Notes: generated by a model not told the origin, from the letters alone. A stretch of DNA of 64,000 bases from Paragordius varius (GCA_964247055.1 OZ176056.1:4340001-4404000), one strand, 5' to 3'; shown: positions 12,066-32,655, counted from the stretch's first letter. Numbers and translations: made by a program.

Positions 12066-14663
12066 ATCCCCTTAACGCTTGTAATCTTTGTTTCATTTCA
12101 GCCATATCTTCTTCACTAACCTCGGGAGGGGCATTATTTACAATTTTAGACCCAGAGTTAGTAGTTAACGCAATTTTTTGACCCGAACTGGTTATTCCGG
12201 TTTTAGCGGCTTGCGGAACGTTAAGAGACGTATTAGGGATTGGTTCGGCCCGACCAAGTTGACCTAAAATAAATGTTGGAATAATTTATATGTAAATAAT
12301 ATTAGTATTGCTTCATTGGGATACATTAAATTAAGGTGGGTGAATAAATGTAATTTTAACTCAAAGTTATTATACAGTTTACCCCCCTGTGCAGTTCAAA
12401 ATAAACAGCGCAAAGTAATAATAGATGTCCTCATAAAGAGACAAAATCAATTAAGAAACTAAAATTTAATCACCGAAGATCCCAAAAAAGTAAACTTAAA
12501 ATTAAATATTTCCCAATAAAAATCGATTTTTTTCCATTCTTTTTTTTTCAAAAATCCACAGAATATAATCAATAAACATTGAGTTATTTCAAACAGGACA
12601 TATTACCCATACATACCATTCCAAGTTAAATTATTATTCAAAAACATAACACAATATTTATATAATTATTAGTTAAACAATTCCAAAAAATTCAAAAATG
12701 TCCACAAATATCATCCAAACCTTGAATAATTTGAATAAACTTATCCATTAATATTACCAAAAACGAGAAATAACATAAAGTTTACATTTATTCATATTAA
12801 AAACTACTTCCATTGTTTTACAAAAAAAATCAAACACTTGTACAGAGCCAATCTTAAAGTAATTTCAAACTTTTAATCATATAAAAAAAGTTACAAGTTT
12901 CCAATTTTTTCCCTCAAAATATCCATGGAAATAAAATTATCAAAAAACCCAAACAAACCTTGAGTAATTTCAAACAGGACTTTATCAACCTCAGCGGCAA
13001 TTTCATCGTCTTCAAGACCTAAATCTTGATCTAGGGATTCAAAAGTGTCCTCCATCATTTCTTCCACTATACCGCTTTTCATCATTTCACGACTCAGTTC
13101 ACGCATAGTTGACAACATTTCTGGCATCTAAATTTATTTTATTTTATTTTTATATAATTTAAAAAAAGAGGTATCGAGAAATTTCATATATACAAATTTT
13201 TACAAAAATTAAGCGAAAAAATAGTTTGTTGTAAAAAAAATTTTCTTAATACGGCTTCCCACGTTTTGTCGATGAAAGCAAAAAATGCACATATAAATAC
13301 TGGTTTTTACAGTTTCTTATCTTTGAAATTTTAATACAATATTGTAATGTCCATAAGCCATTTGGGCTGGACACCCCTGATATAGATTATGCACATTTAT
13401 GCTGACCAAATTACATTATAGTTAGGCAATCGGCATTACAGTATCGTGTGTGAGTAAAAAACAACAAATGGTGTTAAAATTAAAAATGTTTAATTTTTAA
13501 TCTTACACAATAACATATTTGTTTATTTAAATATGGGCCTTTGTTTTATATCATATGCTACTGTTTTACCAATTGGTCAACATAGAAGAGCATATTGTAA
13601 TATATTAATATATAGTAAAAATTCAAATTATACATACAGATAAAACGTAAAAACTAAGCATATATAATATAAAACACACACTTATTTTTCTAGAAATTAT
13701 ATAAATACATTTTGAAAATACACGTTGAGGGTGTTAGCAATTTACATATATGATCAATAATTACAAAAACTAAGGTTAAAAAAGCTGGTTACCTTTTTTA
13801 AAATAATATTTGTCTTTAGAGTATATTTTGTGTGCAAGATTTCTATTCTTCTTAGAGAATAAGAAAACTAAAAGATTTTTTGATAAAATACAAATTTATC
13901 GGATCAAAAAATTTGTAGGGTTTTAGGGTTAAAAAATTTTATTAATAAAAAACCCTCTAAATAGTAGTGTATAGATTTGTGCACTACATAAACTGTTATT
14001 GAGCCTATTATTCTAATGCTTTTAAATAAATAAGCATAAAATTATGATAAACAAAATTTTGGTAAAGAAAGTTTTTACGGATTTTTGTGTGCTAAATTAT
14101 ATACGGATAAAATTAAATCGAGTTATGAAAAATTAAATATTTAGTTATATGACAACTGGCAATCCTAACGATTACGTGCATAAATAATTGATATTTAAAA
14201 ATTACCTTATTTAAATTTCCTAGGCTTTTCATAATTTGGGTACTTTGATCTACGCTTGAAACTAATTTCCCTAATGAAACTTGATTTCTTACAGCCATTA
14301 TAATGCTATTAATTTCGGCTTTTGCACCGTGAAGTCGTGCGATAGTTTTTCGTGATCTTACAATTTCTTTCGCTAAAATTTGACAGGATTGTTTATTATC
14401 AGTGGTTGATCGTTTTGCCGTATCCTTTAGCAACGCAATAGTTTTATCCTGTTCCCTTTGTATTGCTAAATAAATATTTAGTTGTTTTGATAGAAAAACT
14501 CAATTATGCAAAATTAAAAAGTACATCTAATTTGTCGATCTAACAATCTTGATTCTGTCCGAAGTTTAGAGACCCACGATTCCATCTATGCGATCATATA
14601 ATAATAGAAAAGAACTTGAGTTTTTGGATCTTTAGATTTCTGTTTTCCAAATAAAGATGCCAT
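12066..14663 (-). CDS. CHMP3: CHMP3/VPS24, ESCRT-III subunit
   Basis: Five exons on the minus strand: 14663-14616, 14585-14525, 14465-14206, 13127-12959 and about 12263-12066; about 245 residues, close to the usual CHMP3 length. The N-terminus MASLFGKQKSKDPKTQ is followed by LLDRQIRSIQREQDK, LAKEIVRSRK and MRELSREMMKSGIVEEMMED, which align well with vertebrate CHMP3, and ends with EEDMAEMKQRLQALRG, a MIT-interacting motif of the CHMP type. The protein polymerises in ESCRT-III during multivesicular-body sorting, cytokinesis and membrane repair, and is remodelled by VPS4. The first intron is only 30 nt (14586-14615). The start codon is 114 bp from that of the divergent Abl gene, so a shared promoter is likely. 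The coordinates of the last exon are good to about two bases. Confidence 0.93.
13430..13570. repeat. Short inverted-repeat element in CHMP3 intron
   Basis: Ends TACAGTATCGTGTGTGAG and CATATGCTACTGTT resemble the ACAGTAGCGTATG tips of the elements at 7679 and 30265, with arms AACAAATGGTGTTAAAATTAA facing related AT-rich sequence. Decayed; boundaries approximate. The rest of this intron (to 14205) is AT-rich and contains only fragments resembling MITE family C (near 13610-13680). Confidence 0.45.
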
Positions 14664-14777
14664 ATGGAGCTTAAGATAATAATAATAGGACAAGGTATTT
14701 TATACACACATTCATCTCTGTGAAAATAAACCATATGTATTGTTAACATACGGACGGATTTATATATCTAAGGTTTT
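14664..14777. promoter_or_regulatory. Putative bidirectional promoter between CHMP3 and Abl
   Basis: The two divergent start codons are separated by 114 bp of AT-rich DNA (for example GGTATTTTATACACACATTC in the middle). Both 5' untranslated leaders and promoters must share this space unless leaders are trans-spliced or have upstream exons. No defined TATA or initiator motif can be assigned with confidence. Confidence 0.5.
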
Positions 14778-23216
<8,439 letters not shown>

Positions 23217-25875
23217 TAGATTTTAACACAAAAAAGTTTTTAAATTACCTGTAAATTAATAGTTGTCATCACTTTTATAAATATACTTAGAGAGGTATCT
23301 ATTGTTCTAACGGTGCATTTAATCCTAACAATATGTATTACTTAAGAATTACAATTTTTGGCCCACGTATAATCACGTCAGATTTTATATATTGAATTTT
23401 TATTTAATTACATATATATTTTCATAAATTTATTTTTTTACTTATTGCAATTTTTAGTTTAGTTTAAAATAACAGAAATAAAATCAATGAAATCAATCGC
23501 ATTTAAACTATATTATTATATCTCATGCATTCAAAATGAATTTTGTAGCGTTTCACCCTATAATCTCATTTTTATTAATTTTACTCTTTATTTATGAATA
23601 TGACTCTGTAATATTTATATAGGTGTATTTTCAATCAAAATATTATGTTGTTTTTTGGAATACTCAAACGATAACTAAATAATTTTTATTTAAACTGAGA
23701 AATAAAGGTATTAATTAAAATTCAACCGCATCATTTAGTTTTTTTTTGTTTTTATTTTTCAAGCAATTAATTGTATTTCAAATGTATGTATATCTTTTAT
23801 ATCATAATTTTATATGTAAAAATTAATATTAAAGGATTATGAAATAAATAAAATATGTAATATTATATAATCGATGCATTAAAATATTTATAACTTGGTT
23901 AAAATATTAATTTACACATAGATACTAGTTGAAATTAACCATCAATCCAAAGTGTCAATTAGGCTGTTTCTTTAAAAAGATGCGACGTATGAACCATTGG
24001 AAATCAGTTTTTAATTTAAACCTGGCTGCCTAATATATCCATATATTTAGGATTCGTTTTGTGAGATTTTATATTAGAATGGGTGTTATTTTTGCTTTAT
24101 AGTTAAATTCAATTTCATTAATTTAAAATAAATTTTTTTAGCTTAGAACTCATCTAGACTTTAAATTCCGAATTTAGTGTCTCAGAAAATAATATTTCAA
24201 AAAATGTTTTAAATGTTTGGATACTGTTCCCACCTTTTACAAGCCTTTTTATGGGTTTTCAGGGTATACTATCAATTCAATTCTTATATTACGGATAAAA
24301 ATCATTATAGTTGAAGTTTAATTGGTATAAGAACGTTAAAGATGTCGCTTTCATTCTATTATATAGGGTAATGTCCCCAATATTTTCAGACGGTAAAGAC
24401 ATTGTTTTTTTAATTTTAATTGACAATAACTTTAAGGAGAGCGCTTAGAGTGGTCTAGCCTTCTTTTACAACATTTATTTGGTGAAGATATCCAAGAAAT
24501 TTTTTGATATAATTTTATCGTTTAAAGATTTAATATTTGCTTAGAGCACAAAAATAGGATATTCTTGGGTGAAAAGTTACCTTAAAATGTCCGTAGTAAA
24601 AATAAATTAATTTTTAAAATATTTATACTGTAATGATAGTTAAATGAAAAAAATACTGAATATTTTATTTCATGATGAGTAAAAATATTACGTTGGAATT
24701 TTTTAAAATCATATTAATAAACTTACTTTGTTTAAATACTTGAAACAAGTAATTAAAAAGCTTTTAAGCTATATATGTCTTTAGGTATAATAATTGTTAA
24801 AAATGGAGTCAAACCTTTATGAAACATACTCATAAAATAATTTAAACATATCAAAACCCTAAAATTAAATTATTTGTGTCTGTCGAAAACTTCATGACCT
24901 TTTCACTTTTTTGTCCTAGTTGACATATTGGGCTAGTATTATATTGTACATGAACTACAGATTTAGATGTTATTTTAGTTAAAATATCATTTTCACTTTG
25001 ATATATAAAAAGCTTTTATTTTTAAATTGAAATATCCAAAACACGATTGAAACGAACGGCTGATTTGAAATTAAAAATATATCAAGTTTTGCTGGTAAAA
25101 TGTAGCCTGAAATTCGTATTTTTCCGTAATATACATTGTTTTGCCTTTTGCAAAGCGATTAAAAAATGAGGATATTTTTACAATATTACATTTTTAAATT
25201 TTTTTATATGTTCTAAAATATTAAAGAAAGCATATTTTAAAATTCGGCAGAATATTTTAAATACTTTTTGAGATATAATCGCTCTTATAAAACTACCCCA
25301 AAAAGTATTGGAATGTTAAGTAATTAATATTAAAATATGAAATATTCAATATGTTTATCTTTATTTTGTTGATATTATATATAATAATGATAATATAAAT
25401 AAATTTTAATTCTTAGCGACTGTGTATAAAACAATAATATTACCAATAATTTTTTAGTGAAAAACTATGCTAAAAATGCGTTTATTTAGCGCAGAAACAC
25501 ACGTATCTTAGGGCGAATTTGATATTATGAGAATGAATTCGAAATGTATAAGGGTCATTTGAAGTTGAGAGGCAAGTTGTGTAAGATTTAACCTATCAAT
25601 CTCGATTATAATATACTATTAGTTTCGTAATTATTCATATTACCTTAATATATAAAGGTTATGAACCACCCAAAAAATCAAAAAAGAACTTAAAATTAAC
25701 TACACCCCAATAAAATTGTTTTAAATAAATTATAAAACGAAATAATTTATTAATATATAAATTATGCTGTGTTATTAATTTACATTAATTACCCAAATGC
25801 GGTCAAATATATTTTTAAAGCATTATTTATAAAAATTAACTATTTTCTATCAAAATTAAACTATGTTGCGACATT
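23217..25875. other. Intergenic stretch without recognisable genes
   Basis: About 2.7 kb between Abl and TRAPPC2 (3' ends facing). It begins with the Abl 3' region (AATAAA-like signals near 23478 and 23700). From about 25483 to 25590 there is a decayed family A fragment (ACACACGTATCTTAGGGCGA, AAGGGTCATTTGAAGTTG). No conserved coding exon was found on either strand. Confidence 0.6.
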
Positions 25876-26372
25876 TTATACGCATAAATGCTTTCGGGCT
25901 ATGGCCATGGCCTTTTTTTCAAATGTGGTAGATTTAATCGGAGTGTTTATGTCATAAAAAGGGTTGAGTAAAAACTAAAAATATTATTCCATTTTACTTT
26001 TACGTAAACTTCATACATTTCAGTAAAAAAGTTTTTTATACCATCATCGTTCTTAACATCGTGTAACATAACAAAACGAGTCTCTAAAAATAATATAAAC
26101 GATACTTCCAGCCGTTACAAAGGCGGAAATTAACCATTCGTTAAATTTATCAATCATTTTTAAATACATACTATTGGTGTGCAGCATGTGCTCCTCGATA
26201 ATATCTAATGAAGCATGAGCAATAAATTGATTAAGATGCCGTTGATCCTCCTAAACAAATTAAAAAGAATATTTACCTTATATTCAGCAGTTGTAGGATT
26301 TGATTTAAATTCTAACTCAAATAATGGGTTATCATAGTGGCCAACTATTACAAAATAATAATTTCCTGACAT
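25876..26372 (-). CDS. TRAPPC2: TRAPPC2 (sedlin), TRAPP complex longin subunit
   Basis: Complete four-exon gene within 500 bp: 26372-26277, 26250-26106, 26083-25998, 25974-25876; 141 residues against 140 in human. The frame reads [19 protein letters not shown], then [61 protein letters not shown] and [12 protein letters not shown], matching sedlin along its whole length. Sedlin is a small longin-fold subunit of TRAPP, the tethering and Rab-activating complex of ER-Golgi transport. The three introns measure 26, 22 and 23 nt, each GT...AG, and reading straight through them would break the protein. No neighbouring gene is close enough to suggest an operon. Confidence 0.95.
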
Positions 26373-26399
26373 CAAATCAAATTTTTTGGAGCATTTTTT

Positions 26400-26960
26400 T
26401 TACATTCACATTTTGGACTGTGATGAATATGTTCAAAATTAAATATTGCAAAAAATATGGGAGGAATTGAAAGCATGGCAAAAGTTTGCACCTAGATAAC
26501 AACCCAAATATTATTTTTTAGGTAAAACCTCAAGGTATATAATTAGTCAACATGACAAATGTGCATTAGCTAAATTTAAAAATAACATAAAATTAGCAAA
26601 TTGTGTGTTTCTATAAATGGTAGATGTGATTTAAATAATAAATAGCTTTAACTTAAATATATTCTGAGGTATTAAGGCACCCCAATTTGTATCGAAGTGA
26701 AACATATGCATTACGCAGCGCATAAAAATCAGGGGGTTTAAAAAATTATTCTGATAGATAATGTATCAGAATAATTAGGAAGCTTTTTGTTTTGACCTTA
26801 CGTTCCATTTACCTTATTCATATAATTTTAATTAAGGTAGAAGCACAAGTGTAAATTCAAGCAATTTGTTTAAGTAGTTTTTTAAAATATCAACTTAGAT
26901 ATTGTCTGATTGAGAGACAATTCAAATCGTGTGTTTAGCAAAATATCCATTTTTACGGAA
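26400..26960 (+). repeat. MITE family B, decayed copy
   Basis: Recognisable stretches of family B in order: GAAAGCATGGCAAAAG, TAAAACCTCAAGGTATATAA, GTCAACATGACAAATGTGCA, CACCCCAATTTGTATCGAAG and GGTAGAAGCACAAGTGTAAA. The order is disturbed and extra DNA interrupts it, so boundaries are rough. It begins just upstream of the TRAPPC2 start codon and may supply its promoter region. The following stretch to 27618 shows nothing recognisable. Confidence 0.5.
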
Positions 26961-27618
26961 CTTTATGCATTAGCATGTTATAAAAATATTTATCACGTTT
27001 CGGCATTTTGCGCTTAGTTTAATAAGAGCTTTTTGTGGGAGCCTCCAAAAATAGACATTCAGAGTCCATTTAAAATTTTAAAAAATATTGTTTTGCTTTT
27101 TATATGTATTATTAGTGATTTTTGGAATGAAGCATTAAATTTTACCCAAAAAATTATTTGGTAAGATATGCGCAATTTGTCATTTTCTGATATGGAGCTG
27201 TTGCCACAAAATAACTTCCTTTCATCACTAATGCCCAGAACCAAAAGCTCATAAAGAATCGTGTTATAATATAAAAAATTCTATTTTATGGAATATTTTT
27301 TAGCGTTTTCACTAAATGTAACAGCTTTTTTAAAATTTACAAATTATCATATAGAAGTAAAGCTTTTAGCATATATCTCTCTCTTATTAATTTAGGCCCA
27401 TCCTTTTAATTTAAAAATCGATTATAAAACACAAATCTTAAATTTAAATATGATACAGCCAAATCTAACAAAATAACATTCAATCAATTTAGCCTAATGA
27501 TTCGTCGAGTGACATATAAAAAATTAATATTATTCTGATGATTATATATCATGATTTTCATGGTGCATTTGATATTAGCCATAAGAATAGATTGGGCAAC
27601 TTCAAGAAGCATTATGGA

Positions 27619-29922
27619 TAAGGTGACCAGACGTCCCGCTTTTGGCGGGGCAGTCCCGCTTTTTCACACTTTGCCCCGCGTCCCGCTGCGTTTTTGAAAT
27701 GTCCCGCTTTTTCACGATTATATAAAAAAAAATTTTTTAATACATTTAAATTTTTTATAAAAAATTTATTTTTTTATCCGTTTGAATTTATCATTAGTTA
27801 TCTTTAAAATCTATATCAATTTTAAATTAAAGTTTTTCATTTTTAAATTAAAAATATTTATTTTTTTCAAATTTATATTATATGATTATACACTTTGTTT
27901 CCTAATCCTACTGCCAACATTATCAAAAAGACAAATTAATATCGCAAATCGGTAGCTTATACGTTTACTCCAGAAAATTAAGGTAATATAATATTTTTTT
28001 ATATTAATATTAGCTTAAAATGTGAGTACAAAAAGAGGTTGTAAATTTAACGATGATTAAATGAAAGAATCTTTTATCAAAAAAACGAAGAATGAATCAT
28101 TTGTTAAATGCTTTATGGGAGGGGTTCACCCTACCACATGGCGGTAAGCATGATATGACAAAGCATATGGAAACTCAGAAACATAAAAATGTTTAGATAT
28201 GGTGGCATCATCTTACAAAATGAGCGATTTTTATCGTAAAACCGCTTTTGGAGAGGAAGAAAAGAATTTGGCACTAGCCCAAGGCGTTTTATATTTTCAT
28301 GCCGTTAATCACAATCATTCCTTTAGATCTATGGATTGTAACTCACATGTTATTCGTGCCCGTAAAGGCTGAAGCCATTGTATGCATTGACCTTTCGCCA
28401 CATGCATTTTCTGAATACAAGATTTGCTGAAAATTAATTTCATATCGCCATACTACGTTAATAAAATATTTTGGTCTAGAAACCGGAGTAGAATTAAAAT
28501 TTTATTTCTCTACCCGGTTCGAATTCCGACATAATTTTACTTCAATAATGAATATTCTAGGAAAAAATAATTCAAAAGACAAAATCATCGCATATTGCGG
28601 TGACAACACCAATACGAACTTCGGTGGAAAAGCAAGGAGGGGAACAAAAAATAATTTTCAGTAATTAGCAGATAATCTTAATCAAAACATTATTGACGTT
28701 GGGTATGTAGCGCATATAACACACAACGCTATTCAAACAGCTGCTGATTTGTTACCCCTAGATGTGGAAAATGTAGTTGTTAAGGTATATTCCTATTTTT
28801 ATATACACGGTACGCGTTGAAACGCTTAAGAAATTCTGTGCAAATGCAGAAGTTTATTATTAAAAAATGCTTGGATATTGTAAAACTCGTTGGTTTGCTC
28901 TTCTGCCAGCTATCGAAAGAATTTTAAAAAATGATCATTTAAAATCCTAATTTTTTATCACAGGACAAATGTCCTACAACTTTGGAAGTTTTGTGATAGT
29001 GATTCTTCAATATGGTTAGAGTTCCTACATAATCAAGCTTCTTTCTTTCAAAATGTTATTAAACTGATAGAAAGTGACAAAACTTCGGCCATCGAAGTAG
29101 CCAATGAAGTTAACCTAAAATTCCAATGTCAAGAAAGGTTATAAAATAATTTTATACCAGTAACCATCCGCAATATTATAAATAATTTAAAAAAACAAGG
29201 CTTAATAAAACGCCTATCCTGTACTATTAAAAATGTTTCATACAAACTGTAAAGATTATTGGAAGACTGGACGGTGCAATTTAATGAAATTGATCATTTT
29301 TATTGGATAACATAAAACCAGAATTTAATTGGTGCGATGATCAAAAATCATTTCTGCATCTCCCAAAAATTATCATAAAGTAACCTTTCAGAAAATATCT
29401 TTTTTCTAAAGTATCATTAGTTATAAAATATATTAATAATGAAAAACTTAAATTATGGACAACAGAAAAAAATACAGTAGAAAAGAAATGGTTAGAAATA
29501 TTTCATCATTTTGAAACAAACTATGTTCCATACAATATTTTAAAAATTGTAGAATTTGCATTATCTTTACGTGGAACCAACGCTGCTACTGAGCGCGTTT
29601 TTTCCACAGTAAAACAGATGTGGACATCGGAAAAATCAAATTTAAATGTTGAAACTTTACCATTTTATCTGTCAAATATAATTTGACCAATTCTTGTGAT
29701 TTTACTATAAAATGATGACAATCTGCTAAAACGCATTCACTCGAATAAAAAATATACCAATGAATTAAATATTTTTTTATATTTATCATGTATTTGTGTA
29801 AAAACTAAATAAATACTACAATAAATTTTTTGCATAAAAATTTTTTGGTTGTACACCACACCTCATAACCCCCCTTTCTCAGATTTTTCCCGCTTTTTCC
29901 TTCAAAAAATCTGGTCACCTTA
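27619..29922 (+). mobile_element. hAT-family DNA transposon, degraded
   Basis: About 2.3 kb bounded by inverted ends TAAGGTGACCAGACGTCCCG and (reverse complement) TAAGGTGACCAGATTTTTTG. GC-rich subterminal CCCGCTTTT words occur near both ends. On the plus strand there are traces of a transposase: a BED-like N-terminal segment near 28060-28200 and, at about 29560-29690, the C-terminal dimerisation block SLRGTNAATERVFSTVKQMW followed by SNLNVETLPFY, diagnostic of hAT enzymes. The reading frame is interrupted by many stops and frameshifts, so it is not functional. No clear 8-bp target duplication remains. Confidence 0.85.
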
Positions 29923-30264
29923 GCCATACGTATGAAAAAATGAAAGTTACCACTTTGGAGTAACTGCTGTATAGCATAAAATAGAATCTGGACATTGTTA
30001 AATAGAAATCATTGGTGACTAAATATGTTACCCAATAACATTTTATCCAACAGTCAAATATGTATTTTCAACAACAAAATATGTTATCAAATAACATTTT
30101 GGTGAAATAAAAGTAAATATTTTTTAACTAATAATTATATTTACCACACATATTTAAACAATCAAATAATTTCCCAACAATCAAAATGTTTTACCAAATA
30201 GCATTTGTGATATCAGTAATCAATTATTTTCAAACAATATCAAATAATTAACCATACATCTTTA

Positions 30265-30692
30265 TACAGTAGCGTATGCAGTAAAAGATTGTTAGTGCAA
30301 AATAATCTTAACACAAAACAGGGGGACAATTTTCATATATTAATTATCACAGTCCTATTTATAAACATATCCATAATATAACAGTTGTTAAAATCCGTAA
30401 TATAACGATAAAGGATAATTAAATAGTTGTGTCGTACTGATGAGTGCTAACAAGCACGAAACTAGTCTGCGATTACTATTGATGAAGGGTTTCACATATC
30501 GTTTATAATTTCTATTTATAATTTCATTTAATTCTATTTAATTATCCTTTATCGTTATATTACGGATTTTAACAACTGTTATTACAAAACATAACCAATC
30601 CGTTCATTACCATTACAATATCCATAATATCCCCATGTTTTGTGTTCATTATTATTTTGCACTAACAATCTTTTACTGCATATGCTACTGTA
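30265..30692. mobile_element. Palindromic element carrying a hammerhead ribozyme
   Basis: Outer inverted repeats TACAGTAGCGTATGCAGTAA...GATTGTTAGTGCAAAATAAT on the left and ATTATTTTGCACTAACAATC...GCATATGCTACTGTA on the right. A second inner inverted repeat (GTTAAAATCCGTAATATAAC facing GTTATATTACGGATTTTAAC) surrounds a unique centre holding the ribozyme. The tips match the smaller MITE at 7679-7858, but the inner part is related to 40304-40470. No protein-coding frame. Confidence 0.8.
30431..30473 (+). ncRNA. Hammerhead ribozyme (type I), copy 1
   Basis: All core nucleotides are in place: CTGATGA at 30437-30443, stem II GTGC/GCAC (30444-30447 with 30454-30457) closed by the loop TAACAA, then GAA at 30458-30460 and ACTAGTC at 30461-30467. 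Stem I pairs GTCGTA (30431-30436) with TGCGAT (30468-30473), six pairs including G-U. Predicted self-cleavage falls after C30467. Stem III is minimal: ACTAGT is self-complementary, so efficient folding may need a dimer, as proposed for other animal hammerheads with very short stem III. Such ribozymes occur in schistosome and other animal repeats and in retrozymes. Confidence 0.85.
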
Positions 30693-31186
30693 ATATAGTT
30701 TAACAATAAAAAATCTTATTCAATTACATTCAATGTTTAATCAACCATATATATCAACAATAACATTTTCATATATTTAAATGAAAATAATATTGCAAAC
30801 AAACAAAATATGTTTCCGATTAACCTTTAATTACCAACAATAAATTATATATTTTCAACAATCAAATATTTTTTCCAAAATTAAAATGTTGTGATCCAAT
30901 AATTTTACGTTCCACAATTTAACCTAACCTAGTTTTTTCAATAATCAAAATTTATTATGACTAAGAATGTCTTTGCTCAATCATATAGTCTCAACAATCA
31001 AATAATTTTTCAATAATAAAGGTTTACCAATTAATATTTTACTATCACAACAATCAATCTATATCTTTCCACTTCAATGAATTACTCACACGAAGATTTA
31101 TCATTTATAATGTAATTTAAATCAGGTTCGTAAAAATATATACTATGAATACAAATTATTTACAGAGAATATAACACTGTGTGCAA

Positions 31187-32350
31187 AATAATGTGAATTT
31201 TTTTAACAAAATTTTATTTCCAGAGATAGCCCATAACCAGCAAATTTATTTCCTGTAAGAATTTAAGACCTAGTTTTTGAAATATTTAGAGAAAATAATC
31301 GGGCAAAAAATGAAAATTAGGGATAATCAAGGATAATTCAAAAAATAATAATAATATTTGAGATATTATGGTTTATTATTATTTTAGGTGATATTTTAAA
31401 TAATGAATAGTCTAAAATCATATAGTCAGGGTGTCTATGAAATCTCAGCTCAAAAGATGGCCACTTAATTTTTTATAAAACTATATTAAAATAATTTTTT
31501 ACTAGCTAAATTCACTTAAAATCTTAACATTCATATTTTATTCGGTAAAAAAACTTATATATCAAAATTAAACCAAAAAAATATTGTTTTTTATTTTTTA
31601 ATTTTTTGGCATCTAGTTTATAAATATATAAAATTTATACGTTTTATTTTGGATTCTTACATGAAGGGAGTTATAAAGTATATAATTTATGCAAAAGAGG
31701 ATTTAAATAGTGGAATTTTAACCAACAATCCTTACAAATCCCTTTAACAAGTCTGTTTAAGGACAAATTAATATTTTTATTGGGATTTGCACGGTTGTTG
31801 GTTGGTATTCCACTACTTTTAAGTGATACTTGCATAAATTATATGCTTTATGATTACCACTCATGTAAGAAATTCAAAATAGAACATTTTTATGCACTCA
31901 TAATCCAGATGACAAAAAATGAAAAAATAAACAATATTTTTTGGTTTTATATTGGTATATAAGTTTTTTTTACTGAATAAAATATAACTGTTAAGATTTT
32001 AATAATGAGTTTAGCTAGTAATTAATGAAAAAAATTATTTTAATATAGTTTTATAAAAAAATTTTTGTCTTTTAAGTGTGTTAAAAGAATAACGCCATCT
32101 TTTGGGCTGAGATTTTATAGAAACCCTAAAACTATATGATTTGAGGCTATTTGGATCTTGAAAATATCTTCTTAAATGATAATAAACTATAATGTTTCAA
32201 ATTATTATGCTTCTTTTTCACTTTTTGCCCGATTTCGACTTTCTCTCAATATTTTAAAAACTAGGTGGTAAACAAATAAAAAAATTTGCGGCAAATAAAT
32301 GCGCTGGTGATAAGCTATCTTAAGAAAAAAAAATTATTTCATTAAAATTT
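31187..32350. mobile_element. Foldback element with inverted repeats of about 440 bp
   Basis: Left arm from CACTGTGTGCAAAATAATGT through GACCTAGTTTTTGAAATATT, TCATATAGTCAGGGTGTCTA and AAATCTCAGCTCAAAAGATGG; right arm is the reverse complement (CCATCTTTTGGGCTGAGATT, AATATTTTAAAAACTAGG, ending AAATTTTTCACACAGT). About 260 bp of unique sequence separates the arms. The GTGTG tips suggest a Tc1/mariner-type non-autonomous element. The open frame near 31780-31962 lies inside and has no recognisable domain. Confidence 0.75.
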
Positions 32351-32600
32351 TTCACACAGTAAACTAAAAATTTTTTTAAACAAATTTCGCTCTTTGAAAT
32401 CGAATTGAATCGCTTTTGATTTCAGAAAACGGACAATATGAATCGATTATTTTGTTAAGTGTTATAAAAATCCTTTCTTAACAATATATACAATTATACA
32501 ATGAATTTCTATCTTTTTACAATTGAAAAGTAAAAATGTGTGCATATAACACCATTATATAATAAAGTCATTTATGATCATGTACATCTTTGCAAGCTAT

Positions 32601-32601
32601 T

Positions 32602-32627
<26 letters not shown>
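32601..32627. repeat. (TA)n microsatellite just downstream of COX15
   Basis: Run of TA dinucleotides about 30 bp past the COX15 stop codon (gene on the minus strand), probably in its 3' untranslated region. Confidence 0.85.
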
Positions 32628-32633
<6 letters not shown>

Positions 32634-32655
32634 ATATCGAAAATATTAGCTTTTA

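Larger units (their letters stand above)
29940..31080. repeat. Degenerate repeats of CAACAATCAAAT / CAAATAACATTTT words
   Basis: A low-complexity stretch in which AACAATCAAATA and TTACCAAATAACATTTTGG-like words recur irregularly, consistent with an old decayed minisatellite. It is interrupted by the palindromic element at 30265-30692. No coding potential. Confidence 0.5.

Noticed and set aside
25769-25957. Plus-strand open frame
   Set aside because: It overlaps the last exon of TRAPPC2 in antisense and has no independent support.
27611-29930. Target-site duplication around the hAT element
   Set aside because: No matching 8-mers flank the inverted ends; none is claimed.
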